In this document: piece by piece, positions 20,692 through 34,900 of the stretch
Layout: each line of letters begins with the position of its first letter
Position numbering within the stretch: the stretch's first letter is position 1
Source of the DNA: Sanderia malayensis
Lineage: Eukaryota > Cnidaria > Scyphozoa > Semaeostomeae > Pelagiidae
Length of the DNA: 64,000 nucleotides
Direction: 5' to 3'
Assembly: GCA_013076295.1 (NCBI GenBank)
Contig: RQOL01000374.1
Span: 2,966,743-3,030,742 of the forward strand
The notes under the pieces: model-generated
Seen by the model: the letters and a program-made list of their open reading frames with translations, nothing else
Databases searched by the model: none
Told to the model about the DNA's origin: nothing
Made by a program: the position numbers and the translations under genes

Positions 20692-22813
20692 ATCAAGTGC
20701 AGCCTAGACCTTGCGAGCAAAAATTTGCACTCAGACTTTTGCTATTGCATCGAGATGCTACTTCATTTGAAAGACCTTCGCACGGTAGAAGGTAATCTAT
20801 GTGACTCCTTCAAAGATGCAGCATTAGCTCTAGGGTTATTAGAAGATGATGCCGAAATCACACGTTGCCTTGATGAAGCTGCATCTTCCATATGCCTTCA
20901 CAACTCAGACAGTTGTTTGCATCATTGCTACTCTTTCAAACACCATCAGACATCAGAACACTCTTCAACGCCTTCAAAGAAGCAATGAGTGAAGACTTTG
21001 TCAGACGTGATCAACTCAACAATCCAGACATAACCTTCCAAGACAGACACATGTATCAATGTCTACATGATATTGACAACAATTTGAAGGTTCATGGTTT
21101 GTCCATCACGAATTACGATCACCTTCCTCAGCTACCGGCCGACTTTGTCATCCCAGAACAAGGTGATTTACAACTTACCATGATGATATTCACTGTAATA
21201 ATTTAGCCAATAAATATAATTCTATTTCTACCAAATAAACTATTGTTTATGTTTTCAGAGGAAGATCACATGGATGTTGAACATGAAAGAGAGCAAGGAG
21301 AACAAATGCACGCTGCCTTGAATCCAGAACAACGAGTTGTTTACACAGCCATTATTCAAGCAATTGAAGCGCAATCAGAGCAGAACTGTCACTTTCTCGA
21401 CGGACCAGCTGGCACAGGGAAAACATATCTCTACAACACGTTGGTTCGTAATCTTCATGCATCTGGACACAAAGTTCAGTGTATGGCTTGGTCAGGAATT
21501 GCAGCAACACTGCTTATCAATGGCAGAACATCGCATTCGCAATTCCAAATTCCAATACCATTGAAGCTGGAATCAACATGCAATGTCAAGAGACAGAGCC
21601 AAAGAGCACAAGTTTTGCGTGAAACAACCCTGTTCATATGGATGAAGCTTCAATGATACCAGCATTGCATTACAAGCAGTTGACAACTGCTTCGGGATAT
21701 CACAAGAGTTGAAAAGCCATTTGGTGGCAAATTCATGTTGCTTGGTGGCGATTTCAGACAAGTTCTACCTGTTGTCCCCAAAGCAGGAAGAGAAAAAATC
21801 GTATCAGAGAGTCTTAAATCATATCAAATCAGTGATTTGTGGGCACAGTTTCAACAACATCGCCTGCACACAAACATGAGAGCTGTCAAGATGAATCTAC
21901 AGAGAATTCTCAGAATGGCTCTAAGACTCGGCAACAAACAAGAACCACATGATGCACTTGACAACATCACTTTGCCACATCAAATATGCACATCTTCGCA
22001 AGAGGAAATGCTCAACTTCATTTATCCCCAGCCTAATACACCACAGTCCCACCTCATGCTGGATCCGGTAACCATGTCAGAACGTTGTTGTCTTACCCCA
22101 AAGAATGACTTCTCACATCAAATCAATGACATCATTCTGGAAAGACTACAGACTCCTGACAGAACATACTACAGCACAGACAGTGTGATAACAGAGGATC
22201 CAGATGAGGAGGCGGCATATCCAATTGAGTTTATCAACAATCTAACTCCTAACGGAATGCCATTACATCGACTTAGACTCAAGGTATAATTTTCTTATAT
22301 GTACTAATTATACATTAATTTTACACTTATTTTAAATAATAATAATGGTCATCCGATGATACACATCGTAATCTCGAACATTCCTTATTTAAGGTTGGTG
22401 CAACAATCATTCTTCTGAGGAATCTAAATCCAAAGAAAGGTCTTTGCAATGGCACAAGACTCATTGTACGCCATCTCCGACGTAACGTGATCACAGCAGA
22501 GATCATCACGAAGGAACACAGAGGCCAGCAGGTCATGATTCCCAGAATAACATTGTCAACACAAGACACGGAGATGCCGTTCAACATCAAGCGACGGCAA
22601 TTTCCAGTCAGACTAGCATACTGCCTTACTATCAACAAGGCACAGGGACAATCTCTCAGGTATGTTGGTTTGTATTTACCTGAGCCCGTGTTCACACATG
22701 GTCAGTTATATGTGGCCATGTCAAGAGCAACATCATTTGACGGGCTCAAAGTATTCCTCCCAGAGGAAGCACACAGGAACACAAAAAACATTGTCTTCCA
22801 AGAAGTCCTGTAA
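20692..22813 (+). pseudogene. Helitron PIF1-like helicase region, frameshifted
   Basis: This is the C-terminal half of the Helitron replicase, an SF1B helicase. Walker A is DGPAGTGKTYLYN (about 21,399-21,437). The Walker B region is damaged (FIWMKLQ instead of FIWDEAS, from a lost base near 21,640). GGDFRQVLPVVPKAG follows at 21,744. After a spliced-looking intron (CTCAAG|GTATAA ... TTTAAG|GTTGGT, about 22,283-22,393) come VGATIILLRNLNPKKGLCNG, NKAQGQSL and YVAMSRA. Another copy of this region is at 26,868-28,769. Confidence 0.85.
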
Positions 22814-25200
22814 AGGTCTTCACAAACTTTTGAGCATAAATTGCGTTGCTCACAGAGGGTGTCAGTCTACCAAAATGCACACACACAAAATACGGGGCTC
22901 AGATTGTGGTTCTAGCGGATCGGCATTGCACTACAGTGTGATGTTCCTGTTGTGATATCAGCACAACACTCAGAAAGCAAAGCCGTAAAAAGCTTTGAAC
23001 ATTGCTGGTTTGCCACGCCACTCCAGTCAATAAGATCCGCCAAGAACGATCCGGACACTTTCACAACACTCCAGTGTCCGGGGGTGTTCGCCAACAGCAA
23101 CAACACAATCTGGGTCCTCGGTAGCACCCGTATCAGAAGAGATATGCTTTGCCATGCTCTCCGATATTGCCTATGGGAGTATGGCTTTCCTTTTCTCTGT
23201 GAAAACTGCAATCTGTCCATTAACCATAACTGTTTTAACAATAATTAGCATTGCATTACCTTCCTCTCAACCAATTAACTCATTTACTTATTCATTATAA
23301 CAATATAGATGACCCGATATTATTTAGTATTCCACATTTAAATTGCAGTTTTCATGAACAAGGAAACCTCGAACAAAGGTTACCCCTTGAAGTTGGTGTT
23401 CGAGCTTTAAACTAATGTAACCGGCAATCTTCTTTTTTTACTACTACCAAACTTAATGGTGAAAACGCATTAATATGTGTCACGCGAGTATGAATTCCTA
23501 TTGAAGAATGCTGTCGACATTGCTGAACACTCCACATGATGAAGAAATCAATACTATTTACAGACGGGACAAATTATCTCTCATTCATGTTCACTATTCC
23601 ATTTATAAAACATGAACATTAAATGGACATCAGAAGTATGTGTACATATTTATTCATGCATGTTAAAGCTCATGTTTACCTTTATGAAATTGAAATATGA
23701 ATTTGAAACAGCTTGGCTTTGCATCACAAAAAGATCATCAAACAGGACAACTTATAATTGGGAAACTATTTCCAAATTTACAGGGGACATTTTCAATGTA
23801 TGCTACAGGTAATACACTTATACTTGATTTTTAACTTATTCCCAATTCAATTTCATCAAATTGTTAAACCGTCTTAATTTTTGTTAGGCCATGACAAATT
23901 TACTGATTGCAACGAAATCGAAAATTTTGATTACTTATTTAATACCTTTATAGTTTATTTGCTTCCAAAATAGATTGTTGATGCCCTGACTACATGTGCC
24001 TCCCAGTGTTAGCTTGGATTTAAAATAATGCTTGAACCCGACCTTAATTCTGTCAACCCGAATGACTTTAATGATGAAATAAACAAATTTTATAGTTCAT
24101 AAAGATAAAAAATATTTTAACACGGTTTTTAGTTTTTATTGTAACTTTCATAGTTTTTATTGTAACTTTATAGTTATTTATTCAAATTTATTAGGTCAAC
24201 CCGATTGACTTTAATGATGAACTAAACAAATTTTATAGTTTATAAAGATAAAATATTTTAACAAGGACACTCATAGTTTTTTTTTATCGTAACTTTTATA
24301 GTTATTTATTCAAATTTATTAGGTTATTCATTCATTTACTTATTCATTTATTTTTACAAATTTATTCATTTAATTATTTATTTATTTATTTTAACATTTG
24401 CGAGATTAAGTTTGTAAAAACTTTATGCAAATAAATTAATAGAAATAGAAATAGAAAATTGAAGTATTTACCAATTCATTGATTCCTTTTGTTCATTGCC
24501 TCCATGTATGTGTCACAAGAAAATTATATTGACATCCTCATCAAACTATTGTTATTTTCAATACTGGTGATGAATGAAGCATTCATACACCAGTGGGAAG
24601 ATGATTTTCACTCAGTTTGCATTTCAAACATTTTTTTCATCTATTCCGCAAGGGCTATTGATGAATATGGCTGCAAAACTATCATGTTGTCCTATTACCC
24701 TATAACTATCATATTGTCATTTCATTGACTAATAATTCTTCCTTTTTCCTATATGATTCTTAGTGAAACAAATACTGAAGTGATTAACCGAAGCTGTCAA
24801 TGTCACTAATACTTGCTATTCACACCATGTGCAAATGTCAAATGACTGAAACAAACATTTACTACACTATGCATGAAAAGTCAATGGAATCCTTGAAAAA
24901 CTCATGAAAGGAGAATTCTGTTTATGTAAGTTTCTATCACATTGTAATTTAATTAGCTTTTGTGTCATGTTATTGCCTCATAGACTGATCTGGGACACAA
25001 TAACAATGTATTACTTTTATCCTTGGGAGACAACTATCCTTGCTCAAATGGTAGAGTAAAATTTAAGTTCATTGTTCTGCTAACCTACCCAAAGTTACAA
25101 TTTACATTCATTCAAATTGTTACTATCCCTTCACCTAAGGTTTTGTGCTTTCAAAGGTCAATTGCCATCTTATGATCCAATGTTGCATGTCAATGCAAAA
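22814..25200 (+). repeat. Helitron 3' non-coding region shared with Helitron 2
   Basis: No gene with a known domain is present. The stretch is AT-rich and parallels 28,770-31,200. Shared landmarks include CAAGAACGATCCGGACACTTTC, CCGATATTGCCTATGGGAG-like, AACCGGCAATCTTC-like and GTGAAACAAAT...CTGAAGTG. A short frame near 23,100-23,248 (NTIWVLGSTRIRRDMLCHAL) is conserved in both copies and may be a downstream exon of the replicase or a small extra gene. Confidence 0.6.
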
Positions 25201-26171
25201 ATAGACAGACAGATAGACAGGCGAGCGCAGCGAGCATTGTAGGGGTTGAAGCATGAGCGTGAGCGAATGCAGCGCACGAAGTGCGCCCTATCAGTCAATG
25301 TTTCTTGATAATAGATAGACAGGCGAACGTAGCGATTGTAGGGGTTGAAAGGGCATGAGCGAGCGAATGCAGCGCACGAAGTGCGCCCTATCAGTCAATG
25401 TTTCTTGATAATATATAGACAGGCGAGCGCAGCGACCTAACCCATTGTACGGGGTTGAAAGGGGCATGCGTAAGCGGATGCAGCGCACGAAGCGCCAACC
25501 ATACGGCGAGCGCAGCGAGCAACCCATTGTACGTGGGGTTGAAAGAGGCATGAGCGTAAGCGAATGCAGCGCACGAAGTGCGCCCTATCAGTCAATGTTT
25601 CTTGATAATAGATAGACATGCGAGCGTAGTGAGCTAACCCATTGTACGTGGGGTTGAAAGGGGCATGAGCGTAAGCGAATGCAGCGCACGAAGTGCGCCC
25701 TATCAGTCAATGTTTCTTGATGATAGATAGACAGGCGAGCGCAGCGAGCTAAACCATTGTAGGTGGGGTTGAAAGGGGCATGAGCGGGAGCGAATGCAGT
25801 GCACGAAGTGCGCCAACCACAGGCGAGCGCAGCGAGCTAACCCATTGAACGTAGGGTTGAAAGGGGCATGAGCGCAAGCGAATGCAGCGCACGAAGTGCG
25901 CCCCATCAGTCAATGTTTCTTGATAATAGATAGACAGGCGAGCGCAGCGAGCTAAACCATTGTAGGTGGGGTTGAAAGGGGCATGAGCGGGAGCGAATGC
26001 AGCGCACGAAGTGCGCCAACCACAGGCGAGCGCAGCGAGCTAACCCATTGTACGTGGGGTTGAAAGAGGCATGAGCGTAAGCGAATGCAGCGCACGAAGT
26101 GCGCCAACCAGATTAAGCTTCTTTTACTTGACGGGCTGGGGCGAACGAGCGAAGCGAGTGATGACCCCTAG
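25201..26171 (+). repeat. Minisatellite and 3' hairpin end of Helitron 1
   Basis: About nine units of the GAGCGCAGCGAGC / GCGCACGAAGTGCGCC family occur in two lengths, with and without the CAGTCAATGTTTCTTGATAA insert. They are followed by the fixed tail CCAGATTAAGCTTCTTTTAC and GGGCTGGGGCGAACGAGCGA, and end in CCCCTAG. Confidence 0.85.
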
Positions 26172-26860
26172 TCTAATATATATATTCTACGGAGTCACGT
26201 GACGGTGGCGAAACTCTGCCTAAAACAATAGATTCGACCCGAAACAATAGGTCGAACGCCTCAAAACAATGGGACGAAATGGCGAATCGGTGATCAATAA
26301 GGTTTTTTTCAATGGGGTCGCAAAAGGTTGACACTTGCATGGAAAGGCTCCGTTTCTGGAGTAGGCAAAAGTTATCTATTTTTGCAAGCCTATTTTAAAA
26401 TAATTTTTGAGTTATTCCATTAATTGCTCCACTAATTGTGCTATCACAAAAAACGACGGTTTACGCTGGCGAAACTTCCAAATTCGCGTCGGGAACTCCA
26501 TTTTCGAACAGAGTGTCCGCTCTTCACGTGACCCGTTTCGCCTTTTCCTGCAATTTGATTGGCTCTTTTCGCGCGACTCATTATTCGCCCTCGGGCTGCA
26601 GCAGGTACTTTTGGAGAAGAGAAGACGCGTGTTTTTCTCTTGCACACAAAGGGTGTCTTGAAAAGTGTTTTTCGAACTTATTTATCTTTGTAAAGAGCTG
26701 CTAATTGTTTCAAAGACCCCTGGAGAGTTGTAGGAAACAATTCGGAACGCAGGTGACAGCTGTATTTTAATTTGAAATAGTTATGGTTTTTGTAGTAGGC
26801 GTTGCTTCGCATTGCTTGCAACGCTTAGCAATGCGAAGCAACGCTTAGCAATTTTAACCA
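26172..26860 (+). repeat. Helitron 5' region, copy in Helitron 2
   Basis: This is colinear with 11,218-11,905 from TCTAATATATATATTC through the CAACGCTTAGCAA tail. The tail is duplicated here (GCAACGCTTAGCAATGCGAA). It is followed at once by the truncated helicase sequence. Confidence 0.8.
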
Positions 26861-26867
26861 CATCTTG

Positions 26868-28769
26868 TTTGCCACATTGCTACTCTCTCAAACGCCTTCA
26901 GACATAAGAACACTCTTCGACACCTTCAAAGAAGCAATGAGTGAAGATTTTGTCAAACGTGATCAACTCAACAATCCAGACATAACCTTCCAAGATAGAC
27001 ACATGTATCAATGTCTATATGATATTGACAACAATTTGAAGGTTCATGGTTTGTCCATCACGAATTACGATCACCTTCCTCAGCTATCGGCCGACTTTGT
27101 CATTCCAGAACAAGGTGATTCACAACTTACCATGGTGATATTCACTGTAATTATTTAGTCAGTATATGCTTCTATTTATACAAAATTAACTATGGTTTAT
27201 GTTTTTCAGAGGGGGGTCGCGTGGGTGTTGAGCGTGGGGGAGAGCAAGGAGAACCAATGCACGCTGCCTCGAATCCAAAACAACGAGTTGTTTACACAGC
27301 CATTATTCAAGCAATTGAAGCGCAATCAGAGCAAAACTGTCACTTTCTCGATGGACCAGCTGGCACAGGGAAAACATATCTCTACAACACGTTGGTTCGT
27401 AATCTTCATGCATCTGGACACAAAGTTCAGTGTATGGCTTGGTCAGGAATTGCAGCTACACTGCTTATTGATGGCAGAACATCGCATTCACAATTCCAAA
27501 TTCCAATACCATTGAAGCTGGAATCAACATGCAATGTTAAGAGACAGAGCCGAAGAGCACGAGTGTTGCGTGAAACAACCCTGTTTATATGGGATGAAGC
27601 TTCAATGATACCAGCATTGGCATTACAAGCAGTTGACAGACTGCTTCGGGATATCACAACAGTTGACAAACCATTTGGTGGCAAATTCATGTTACTTGGT
27701 GGTGATTTCAGACAAGTTCTACCTGTTGTTCCCAAAGCAGGAGGGAGAAAATCGTATCAGAGAGTCTTAAATCATATCAAATCAGTGATTTGTGGGCACA
27801 GTTTCAACAACATCGCCTACACACAAACACGAGAGCTGTTCAAGATGAATCTTACAGAGAATTCTCAGAATGCCTTCTAAGACTCGGTAACAAACAAGAA
27901 CCACATGATACACTCGACAATATCACTTTGCCACACCAAATATGCACATCTTCCCGAGAGGAAATGCTCAACTTCATATATCCCGAGCCTAATACACCAC
28001 AGTCCCACCTCATGCTGGATCTGGTAACCATGTCAGAACGTTGTTGTCTTACCCCAAGGAATGACTTTTCACATCAAATAAATGACATCATTCTGGAAAG
28101 ACTACAAACTCCTGACAGAACATACTACAGCACAGACAGTGTGATAACAGATGATCCAGATGAGGAGACGGCATATCCAATTGAGTTTATCAACAATCTA
28201 ACTCCTAACGGAATGCCATTACATGGACTTAGACTCAAGGTATAATTTTCTTATATGTACTAATTATACATTAATTCTACACTTATTTTCAATAATAATA
28301 ATGGTCATCCGATGATACACATCGTAATCTTGAACATTCCTTATTTAAGGTAGGTGCAACAATCATTCTTCTGAGGAATCTAAATCCAAAGAAAGGTCTT
28401 TGCAATGGCACAAGACTCATTGTACGCCATCTCCGACGTAACGTGATCACAGCAGAGATCATCACGAAAGAACACAGAGGCCAGCAGGTCATGATTCCCA
28501 GAATAACATTGTCAACACAAGACACTGAGATGCCATTCAACATCAAACAACGGCAATTTCCAGTCAGACTAGCGTACTGCCTTACTATCAACAAGGCACA
28601 GGGACAATCTCTCAGGTATGTTGGTTTGTATTTACCTGAGCCTGTGTGCACACATGGTCAGTTATATGTGGCCATGTCAAGAGCAACATCATTTGACGGG
28701 CTCAACGTATTCCTCCCAGAGGAAACACACATTAAGACAAAAAATATTGTCTTCCAAGAAGTCCTGTAA
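26868..28769 (+). pseudogene. Helitron PIF1-like helicase, truncated second copy
   Basis: The sequence joins in at the equivalent of 20,920 in Helitron 1, so the whole Rep half is missing. The helicase core is better kept than in copy 1. Walker A is DGPAGTGKTYLYN and Walker B FIWDEASMIPALALQ (about 27,580-27,625). GGDFRQVLPVVPKAG follows in the same frame (27,221-27,880). A frameshift near 27,750 moves the rest to 27,790-28,245. The conserved intron (about 28,239-28,350) and the last exon (to 28,769; NKAQGQSL, YVAMSRA) follow. Confidence 0.85.
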
Positions 28770-31200
28770 AGGTCTTCACAGACCACAGAGCATAAATTGC
28801 GTTGCTCTCAAGGGCGTCTACCAAAATACACACACACAAAACACGAGGGCTCAGATTGTGGTTCTACCGGATCGGCTTTGTTGCACTTTATAGTGTGATG
28901 AACATTCATTTCTGGTTTGCCACGCCACTCCAGTCAATAAGATCCACCAAGAACGATCCGGACACTTTCACAACACTCCAGTGTCCGGGGGTGTTCATCA
29001 ACAACAACACGATCTGGGTCCTGCGTAGCGCCTGTATCAAAAGAGATATGCTTTGCCATGCTCTCCAATATTGCCTATGGGAGTATGGCTTTCCTTTTCT
29101 CTGTGAAAACTGCAATCTATCCTTGACAATAGTTTTTTCGGATAAGAAATTGCATACAACATTAAGATTACCCCTCTCTCATCCCAATAACTAATGATAA
29201 CTAATGCACTCACTAAATTTAACTCTTGAATATGTAGTATTACATATTCCAAATTAAAATTGCAGTTTTCATGAACACCAAGGAAACCTCAAACAAAGGT
29301 TACCCCTTGAAGTTGGTGTTCGAGCTTCAAGCTAATGTAACCGGCAATCTTCTTTTTTTACTATGACCAAACTTAATCGTGAGAACGCACGAAGCATCGA
29401 GAGAACAGATATCCGTGTCGTTGATTTGTGCCACGCGGGTGTGAACTTGATATTGAACAATGCTGTCAACATCGCTGGACACTCCACAAATTGAGACTAA
29501 TGAAGACATTAATACAATCTACATATGGGACCAATGATCTCTCATTCATCTTCACCATCCATTGATAACTGTCAAGAATAATAATTAATTGATTACTATT
29601 TTTTTTACTAATGTATCATATACAAAAAAGTGCAGGATTAATCTACTCTGTGTTTTAGTATCTAATAACCTTCATCAATGTTAATTTTTAATGAGATGCA
29701 TTTCTGTAGTTCATCTTAACCAATGATAGCAGTTTATTGGAAATTTAAACGAGGCCATTATATTACATTTAAAAAGACTGTGGCCTCAATTCCATCAATG
29801 ACACCGCTAACTTTTGAAATGCCTTATTTTGAAATATGAATTTGATTCATGAAACAGCTTATAACTTTGCCATCACAAAAAATTATCAAGAGGACAACTT
29901 TAAGTTTGAAAACTATCTCCAGATTTACAGAGAGCATTTTCAATGTGTCTTACAGGTAGGTGAATACATTTAGATATCATATTTAACTATTTGCAATTCA
30001 ATCACCAGCTTAATTTTGGTTAGGCCATCCAAACTTCACTGATTGCCCCAACACACGACACAACAGTTCCTTCGGTTAGGCCATGCAAACCTCAACAATT
30101 GTTTTACAACTTTACAGTTTCGCTGTTTCAAAATAAATTTCTGGTGGCCTGACTATATGTGCCTATGAGTACAAGCTTTGACTCAAAATAATTCTTCCAG
30201 TTTTATGGATTCCTTTGTGTTCATTGGCTGGCTCTATGTGTTACATACATCAACATCTTGAAACTAAAGTTTTTTCCCAATAGTAATGATGAATGACCTA
30301 AAAATCATCTTAAAAGGCTTTTCCTGTTTAGTTTCCTTGTTGCATGTCAAGGAAACTATACTGTAATGATGTTTACAGTAATAATTGTATTAAGCTCTTC
30401 TAGGAAAACTAACCTCAATGTTACATGCACACACTGTAAGGTCATCTAATTAATAATTCATGCATTACATGAACACATAACAATTGACATTTACCAACCT
30501 CTTAATGCACAAGTGCATAAAGCCAATGAAAATATATTACAACAACATGAAAGTTTGTTTCCACTAATTGATAAACAATCTCTATCTACCTCTTTCTATT
30601 AAGACATCAAGTTATGTAGGAAAACAAAGATAATTTTCACAGATTTGGAATTTCAAACATGTTTTTCAAGTAATCCACAAAGGGAATCAATCAACACGGC
30701 TTCACAACTATCATATTCTTCTATTGTCCTGTATTATTTGGCACTATTAATTATTTCTTTTTTCCCATATGATACTTAGTGAAACAAATGCTGAAGTGCT
30801 GAACCAAAGCTGTCAATGTCACTAATGTTTGCTATTCACACAATGCAATTGTCAAATGGCTGAAGCAAACATTTACTACAACATATATGAAAAGTCAATG
30901 GAATCCTTAACAAAGTCATGGAAAGAGAATTCTGTTTAGGTGAGCTTCAATCACATTTTAATTCCACTAGCCTTTTGTGACAGGCTATTGCCTCATAATA
31001 ATTGACTGAAATGGGAAACTGCTAAAATGACAATGTATTACCTACATCATTGTGATTCAAATGAAATTCTTGCCCAATATCAAACCTCATCTGTTTGACC
31101 TATGTATATTAGTCAAATTTAAGTTAACTTACGATTTACATTAATTAGCTTTTCACTAACCTTTCACCAAAAGTATTGTGTTTTCAGAGGTTTATTTCCA
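28770..31200 (+). repeat. Helitron 3' non-coding region, second copy
   Basis: Diverged but colinear with 22,814-25,160. No gene is recognised beyond the short conserved frame near 28,900-29,140. Confidence 0.6.
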
Positions 31201-31912
31201 CCATATGATCATTTTGCCTGTCCACCAATACGAGGCTACATTTCTCAAAACGAGGCTAATCTGTCAATCTCTATTCATACACCTGTGCCATAGAATTTGT
31301 GTCCTTCTAAAATAAGTGTCTTTTCATGTACGGTAATCAATGTCAATGCATTGTCCAATGGATGGGCCGCCATCATAGCGAGGGTTTAATATATGCAAAG
31401 ACAAGGACTTTATCGCAATTCGCAATGATGAGATGATTATTGCATGTATTTTGTTTGATGATGAGTTTGATTGTTTCTCTCCCTATTCTGTGATGGTGGT
31501 TTGATGATCATTTCAAAATGGAAGACACTACTTGCAGCACAAGTGCGTTACACGGAAAAAAGATGGTAAAATAGGGCATTTACTTTGTATACACAACGCT
31601 GCATAACAAGTTAATAACATTCTGACTTGGGCCGAATGCTATGCAAATCGATATTTTTACTTAGGCCCATATTTTGTAGGGTTTTCTTTCTTCTCTTTTG
31701 ATTTATATTAAGTGAGCGTGGGCCAGCCCACTAACCACCGTGGTGTACGTAATATCAATTAGCTGGTCATGTACAGTAGCGCATTACACTCATTTTTTTA
31801 TAAGCAATTTCAACTCGGGCTCAGTACTAAAAATTGCTTAGCTGGAAGGCGAATTTGAGTACTCAAAATTGCTTAGGAATTGCTTAACTTTGTTCGTGTT
31901 TTTTGAAAATAG
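31201..31912. other. Spacer before the integrase gene
   Basis: I see no coding. AGCAATTTCAACTCGGG and AAAATTGCTTAG words recur at 31,800-31,885, possibly a degraded transposon end. Earlier exons of the integrase gene should lie here but are not visible, so the gene seems 5'-truncated. Confidence 0.35.
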
Positions 31913-34900
31913 ATTTTCTGAATTTGTTGCGGAAACCGTCAAGATGCTATGCCAGAGCAGCGACGTCAACATAAAGCATGGTCGCCCCCGTCATCCACAA
32001 TCTCAAGGGCAAATTGAAAACTTAAACAAAAGAGTGAAAAAACATCTTGCAAGACATCTTTTTAAAAAAAAGCCCGAAGTTCAAGCACAGTTGTGGCCAT
32101 GCATGCTTCCAGGTATTGCAAACGTCATTAACAATTCATGGCATGCTACCATTGATGACATTCCGTTCCGAGTTTACCGTGGAAGAGGGCCAATAAATAT
32201 CAATTTTGCAGTTGTTCCAGATGATGATGAGCTTGTCAAAATTTGCGAACACGACAGCAAAGCAGACAAATTTGACGAAGAAGATATGGAGTTATCAGAC
32301 AGCGACACAACAGAAGAAGAGAGTTTGGCCATAGATGAAGCCACTACCACAAACTTCACCATGTCAGGATTGTACCAGTCTTGTGCAAGCTCATCTTTGT
32401 CGAGATGTTTAATGGAGTTGACTGATATTGCACCTGATAGTTCGAAGCCAATGCAGACAACGACAGAGCCTGAGAATGATTGTGAAGAAGAGTTTTCGGC
32501 TAGAAAATTTAATGCTTCCCTGTACTCCACGACAAGCCGGTTAACAGAGACACAACTCAAAGCTTTGGAGTCTACAGAGGTTATGATTCATAGAAATATC
32601 GAGAAGTCCTTTAAAGGTTTTCCTGAAAGAAAATTTGCCGTTGGTGACAACGTTCTTTGCCAAAATCCGTGGTATCAGCCATACGTCCCACAACCAAAGG
32701 CCAGAGATCCACTGGTACCAATGAATATCGAAGGAACAATTGTAGAAAGTCTTCCTGGAGGATTGTTTAAAGTTAAAATGACAAATGGTGATGAAGCGAT
32801 TCAAAAATGTATATTTAAAGGACAAATGGTGCCTGGTGAAGAAAGGGAAACATCTAACATTGAGGAGAAGGTAATTTAGAAATTTAAACAAAATATTGTC
32901 ACAAATGTACCAAGTCGTTGCACAAACCCCTTACTTTGCAAACAAATTTGGGCTGGGGGCTTATCAAAGGGTAGGGGCTTAATCGAGGTCTTACGGTAAT
33001 ATGACATTTGGTATTGAACTTATGAGCTACCTTCCATAATTCAGGTCAATTCTGGCAACAATGGTATTGTGACAAGAAAATCGTTGGTGAATTCAATTTC
33101 TGAATTTGGGTTTGACGTGGGTCGCAGTTTCTATGGTAGACGGCTGAGAAAAGCTCCAATCAATCTCAACAGTCAACTGGCCATGATGGATGAGCTATAT
33201 TCGACTCTTGACGCCGGCGCTCTTTCATCAATTTTGTCAGAAAAAGATGCAGCACGAAAAGAAGAGTGCCACCGTAAATACACTGAAGGAATAGGTATGT
33301 TAGAGAAGGGGCATTTTGCTTTCTTTTTATACGGCATCGTATCCTGGGAACGTCGACAAAGACGGCTATTAAGCAAACCCTTCATAAAATATTTGGCGGA
33401 GAAAGGATGCGATGAAGGACACTGTTGTTTGACATGTTTTCGTGGTGACAAGAATTGTGTCCATGAGTGCTGCAGAGAGAAAGCCAAAGATTTTGCAAAA
33501 AGATGTGGATTACTTCTTTTGTCCAAAAACAAGAAGAAAAATGCTGGTAATAAGATTCCGAAGAAGAAAAGTGGTAAGAAAGCTGCTGCAGGACAGGGTC
33601 GGAGCATGAAAGGAACAAAGAAAATCAGAAAGCGACCATCAAAAGCAAGATCCACAGAACATGGTGAAAATGATCCAAAGTTGAGGGAAGCAGTTTGTGA
33701 TCCAATCAATAAGCCCAGTAAAGCAAAGGTGTCGGTGGAAGACTTGCTCAATGCTCCCCTTCATGCTACTTTCCCAGTTGAAATAAAAGGAAAAAAGTTG
33801 CACATTCTGAAGGTACCAAAATCAGCTGTGGACGAGTCCCATCAAATGAAGGAAATAAATGTAGCTCTGTTGGCAAAAACGAAGTTAACAGAGATTCACA
33901 AGAAGAACAAAAATACAGATTGTGACAAGCAGTTGACATTCTTAATAAACTGGTTACAAGATCTGTCAAAAAGTGATCTCACAAAAACAGTAATTGAGAA
34001 TTGCAACTACATACTACGTGTTTTGGGTAATGGAACCAACAAAAATGTGAAGCAACAGGTTACTTGCAAACTTTTAGAGTTGGATGGAGACACATTTCAG
34101 GTAATATATGACTGAATAGATAATTGTATCAATAAGTGTATGAACAATTATCAAAACTTTTGTACCATTATATAGTTTCTGAATGCTTGCAGAAGCCACA
34201 TACTATCCCTAGATCAAAATTTGTAAATTTTGTTTTGAAAAAAATTCCAAATAAAATATTAGGATACCTTAAACAACAACATTCGTATACATTTTAATCC
34301 ATTTTAATCTACTATGAATTTGTTACAGGTGCATTGTCAAGGAATGAGTTTGTTGTGTGGATTATGTGCATTAAATAATGCAACTGCAAAGGATGTTGGC
34401 GAGTTTGACTTCTTCACGGTAGACGACTTAGACAATGCGGCTGATGAGCTGTGGCTCCTTCAAGCAGTTGCTGCAGGTGGTCTTTCAGATCATTATCTGG
34501 AAGAAATGCGTGACCCAAATGGTAACTATTCTGTGCAAGTTGTTGAACGGGCATCATTACATGACGGTTACACATGGGAAAGAGTTGACCAGAAAATAAA
34601 ATTGGAATACGAAGGTAAATCATTTCACATTACTTTTTCATACTATTGAAAAGTATACCATCTTTACTTTGGCATGCTTAGTGAAAAGTATACCATAAAA
34701 ATTGACATATTTGACATGCTATCCTATAATTTTAGATTTTGTCAATTGAGGTGATAAATGTGATAGACAATGCGAGATAAGCTGAAGAGATGTAAAATCA
34801 TTTTCCCAAAGTTTTTTCGATGCCAATGATTTTATAGCAAATATCGCAATTTGGGCAATGTGGGAATTTACAGATCAAATCATTCAAATGTTTTTAATGA

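Larger units (their letters stand above)
11218..26171 (+). mobile_element. Helitron 1 (14,954 bp), autonomous-type, decayed
   Basis: The 5' end reads A|TCTAATATATATATTC at 11,218. The 3' end reads CCCCTAG at 26,171. TC...CTAG without terminal inverted repeats, flanked by A on the left, is the Helitron signature. A hairpin-forming GC-rich tail precedes CTAG. It encodes, in plus orientation, remnants of the Helitron Rep and PIF1-like helicase (17,762-22,813). Its 3' end directly abuts the 5' end of Helitron 2. Other contents are minisatellites, a 196-bp tandem repeat and a possible small gene. Confidence 0.7.
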
